DNA from: a virus
DNA length: 64,000 nt
Virus record (IMG/VR): IMGVR_UViG_3300036818_000107
Span: 1-64,000 of that record
Strand: one strand, 5' to 3'
A program made the position numbers and the translations under genes. The first letter of the stretch is position 1. Each line of letters begins with the position of its first letter. This document shows, in pieces, positions 63,337-64,000 of this stretch. The notes under the pieces are model-generated. The model was not told where the DNA came from, searched no databases, and worked only from the letters and a program-made list of their open reading frames with translations.

Positions 63337-63564
63337 CTATACCGTCACCTCATACGAATTGCACATATCAAATCCCTCTCTACACACATCACACCTGTCA
63401 TCCTCTGATACCTCGCCTTGCGACACACGTACCACTAATCGCCCGTTCTTGCCATGGTAACTGAAGCCCTTCAGCACGTCGTCTACAAATTCGGCTCCGT
63501 ACGCTCTCTTAGCGCACCGGATGCCAAGTAACTGACTGTCCGTCCAGAGTGCTATCGTGATCAT
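63337..63564 (-). CDS. small zinc-site protein of right-end cassette
   Basis: 75 aa. Middle part alpha/beta (GFSYHGKNGRLVVRVSQGEV), then DDRCDVCREGFDMC with a CxxC and a further Cys. ATGA overlap with the next gene. Present only in the right end copy. Confidence 0.55.
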   Translation of the reverse strand: MITIALWTDSQLLGIRCAKRAYGAEFVDDVLKGFSYHGKNGRLVVRVSQGEVSEDDRCDVCREGFDMCNSYEVTV

Positions 63565-63839
63565 GTGCCCTCCTCTTGCTCAAACTTGCTACACGCCTCA
63601 AAGCTTACTTTGTGATCTGTAGCCCTACCGTGTGTAATGCCTCGTTTATCACATTTGATATACGTCTTATTATGGTAATATAGCCTAACGAGATACTTAC
63701 AATCCTTGCACATCTTGCCCTCAGTCTTGCCAAATCGCCTCACCATGGGATTGTCAGACACAGGCAGCTCGTTGCCTTGCCAGTCGGTAGGTGGCTTCTG
63801 CTCTTGTGGCTGCTCTTCAAAGTCAAATAGGGTATCCAT
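63561..63839 (-). CDS. zinc-ribbon-like protein of right-end cassette
   Basis: 92 aa from ATG 63839, with AAGGAGA upstream. Begins MDTLFDFEEQPQEQKPPTDW, then MCKDCKYLVRLYYHN and KCDKRGITHG with a final Cys: a four-Cys zinc ribbon of the type seen in phage DNA-related proteins. Pairs with the 75-aa gene; both are missing from the left copy. Confidence 0.6.
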   Translation of the reverse strand: MDTLFDFEEQPQEQKPPTDWQGNELPVSDNPMVRRFGKTEGKMCKDCKYLVRLYYHNKTYIKCDKRGITHGRATDHKVSFEACSKFEQEEGT

Positions 63840-63922
63840 CAATCTCTCCTTTTGTCAATCTGTCATACTCTTCTCATTAACGCGCTACACAGACAGTGGA
63901 AATTGTGTTCTACATCACATCA

Positions 63923-63964
63923 AGCAACCGACCTGTGTTACCTTTCTGCTTCCACTCGTTCTAC
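63923..63964. repeat. 42-bp direct repeat, right copy
   Basis: Exact copy of 491-532. Lies about 590 bases from the end of the 471-bp repeat because the two-gene cassette sits between them. Confidence 0.85.
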
Positions 63965-64000
63965 CTGATTATGACAAACTCTCGTATCTGCAAGAACTGC

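Noticed and set aside
1-64000. CRISPR arrays, rRNA or tRNA genes
   Set aside because: No regularly spaced repeats and no cloverleaf or rRNA-like sequence were recognised by eye; a tRNAscan run would settle the tRNA point.

Overview
The window looks like most of a temperate siphovirus-type (long, non-contractile tail) prophage or phage-plasmid of about 62 kb. The host is probably a Gram-positive-like soil bacterium with roughly 47-50% GC. The standard genetic code fits, starts are ATG/GTG/TTG, and GGAGG-type ribosome sites and sigma70-type promoters (TTGACA-17-TATAAT) are easy to see. A proline/tyrosine-rich DUF4352 lipoprotein-like gene and the general protein flavour remind me of Ktedonobacteria (Chloroflexota), but the sequence alone does not prove this. 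I see no integrase, ParA, rRNA, tRNA or CRISPR.

Layout. (1) 1-532: left copy of a duplicated end segment, whose other copy is at 62863-63964 and carries two extra genes. (2) 597-3212: a DUF4352 membrane protein, a replication-initiator-like helix-turn-helix (HTH) protein and a SWIM zinc-finger protein. (3) 3401-13792, plus strand: a divergent promoter pair and then a chain of small, individually regulated genes. These include five HTH or ribbon-helix-helix proteins, a membrane/HerA-type ATPase module (4826-8549), a DUF3820-like protein and a DHH-like protein. Several units follow one pattern: terminator, upstream box, TTGACA, operator in the 17-bp spacer, TATACT. (4) 13841-40060, minus strand, transcribed right to left: the late region. 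In transcription order it holds ParB-methyltransferase, small and large terminase, portal, exonuclease, protease/scaffold, capsid, connectors, tail tube, tail chaperone with a -1 frameshift, tape measure, tail and fibre proteins, glycosidase-like protein, amidase and holins. A promoter at 40227-40254 with a 27-bp palindrome just upstream probably drives it.

(5) 40517-53371, minus strand: early/replication genes. They include an Xis-like regulator, many 30-150 aa genes with ATGA overlaps, HNH nucleases, DnaB helicase, a second initiator-like protein, a PD-(D/E)XK-like nuclease next to a second ParB-methyltransferase, and a LuxR-type HTH. (6) 53573-55299, plus strand: an island of three HTH regulators, the best candidate for the lysogeny control region. 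(7) 55353-60736, minus strand: a papain-like protein, a PP-loop sulfotransferase/reductase-family protein, a Rad52-type annealing protein, and a tandem duplication in which two different genes sit between the same flanks. (8) 60907-63333, plus strand: an HTH gene divergent from a second SWIM gene, a PD-(D/E)XK-like nuclease, small genes and the right copy of the end repeat. (9) 63337-63839: a two-gene minus-strand cassette present only in the right copy.

The most unusual points are as follows. A divergent SWIM-protein/HTH-protein switch occurs twice, each with its own operator inside both promoter spacers. The two end repeats carry an RNA hairpin with four compensatory base-pair changes. Tandem cassettes flank the Rad52 gene and share a two-hairpin leader. 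A 34-bp perfect palindrome lies inside a ParB-methyltransferase gene. A membrane-anchored HerA-like ATPase neighbours a membrane protein with a C-terminal HTH, with a cluster of TAGAC repeats between the two genes.
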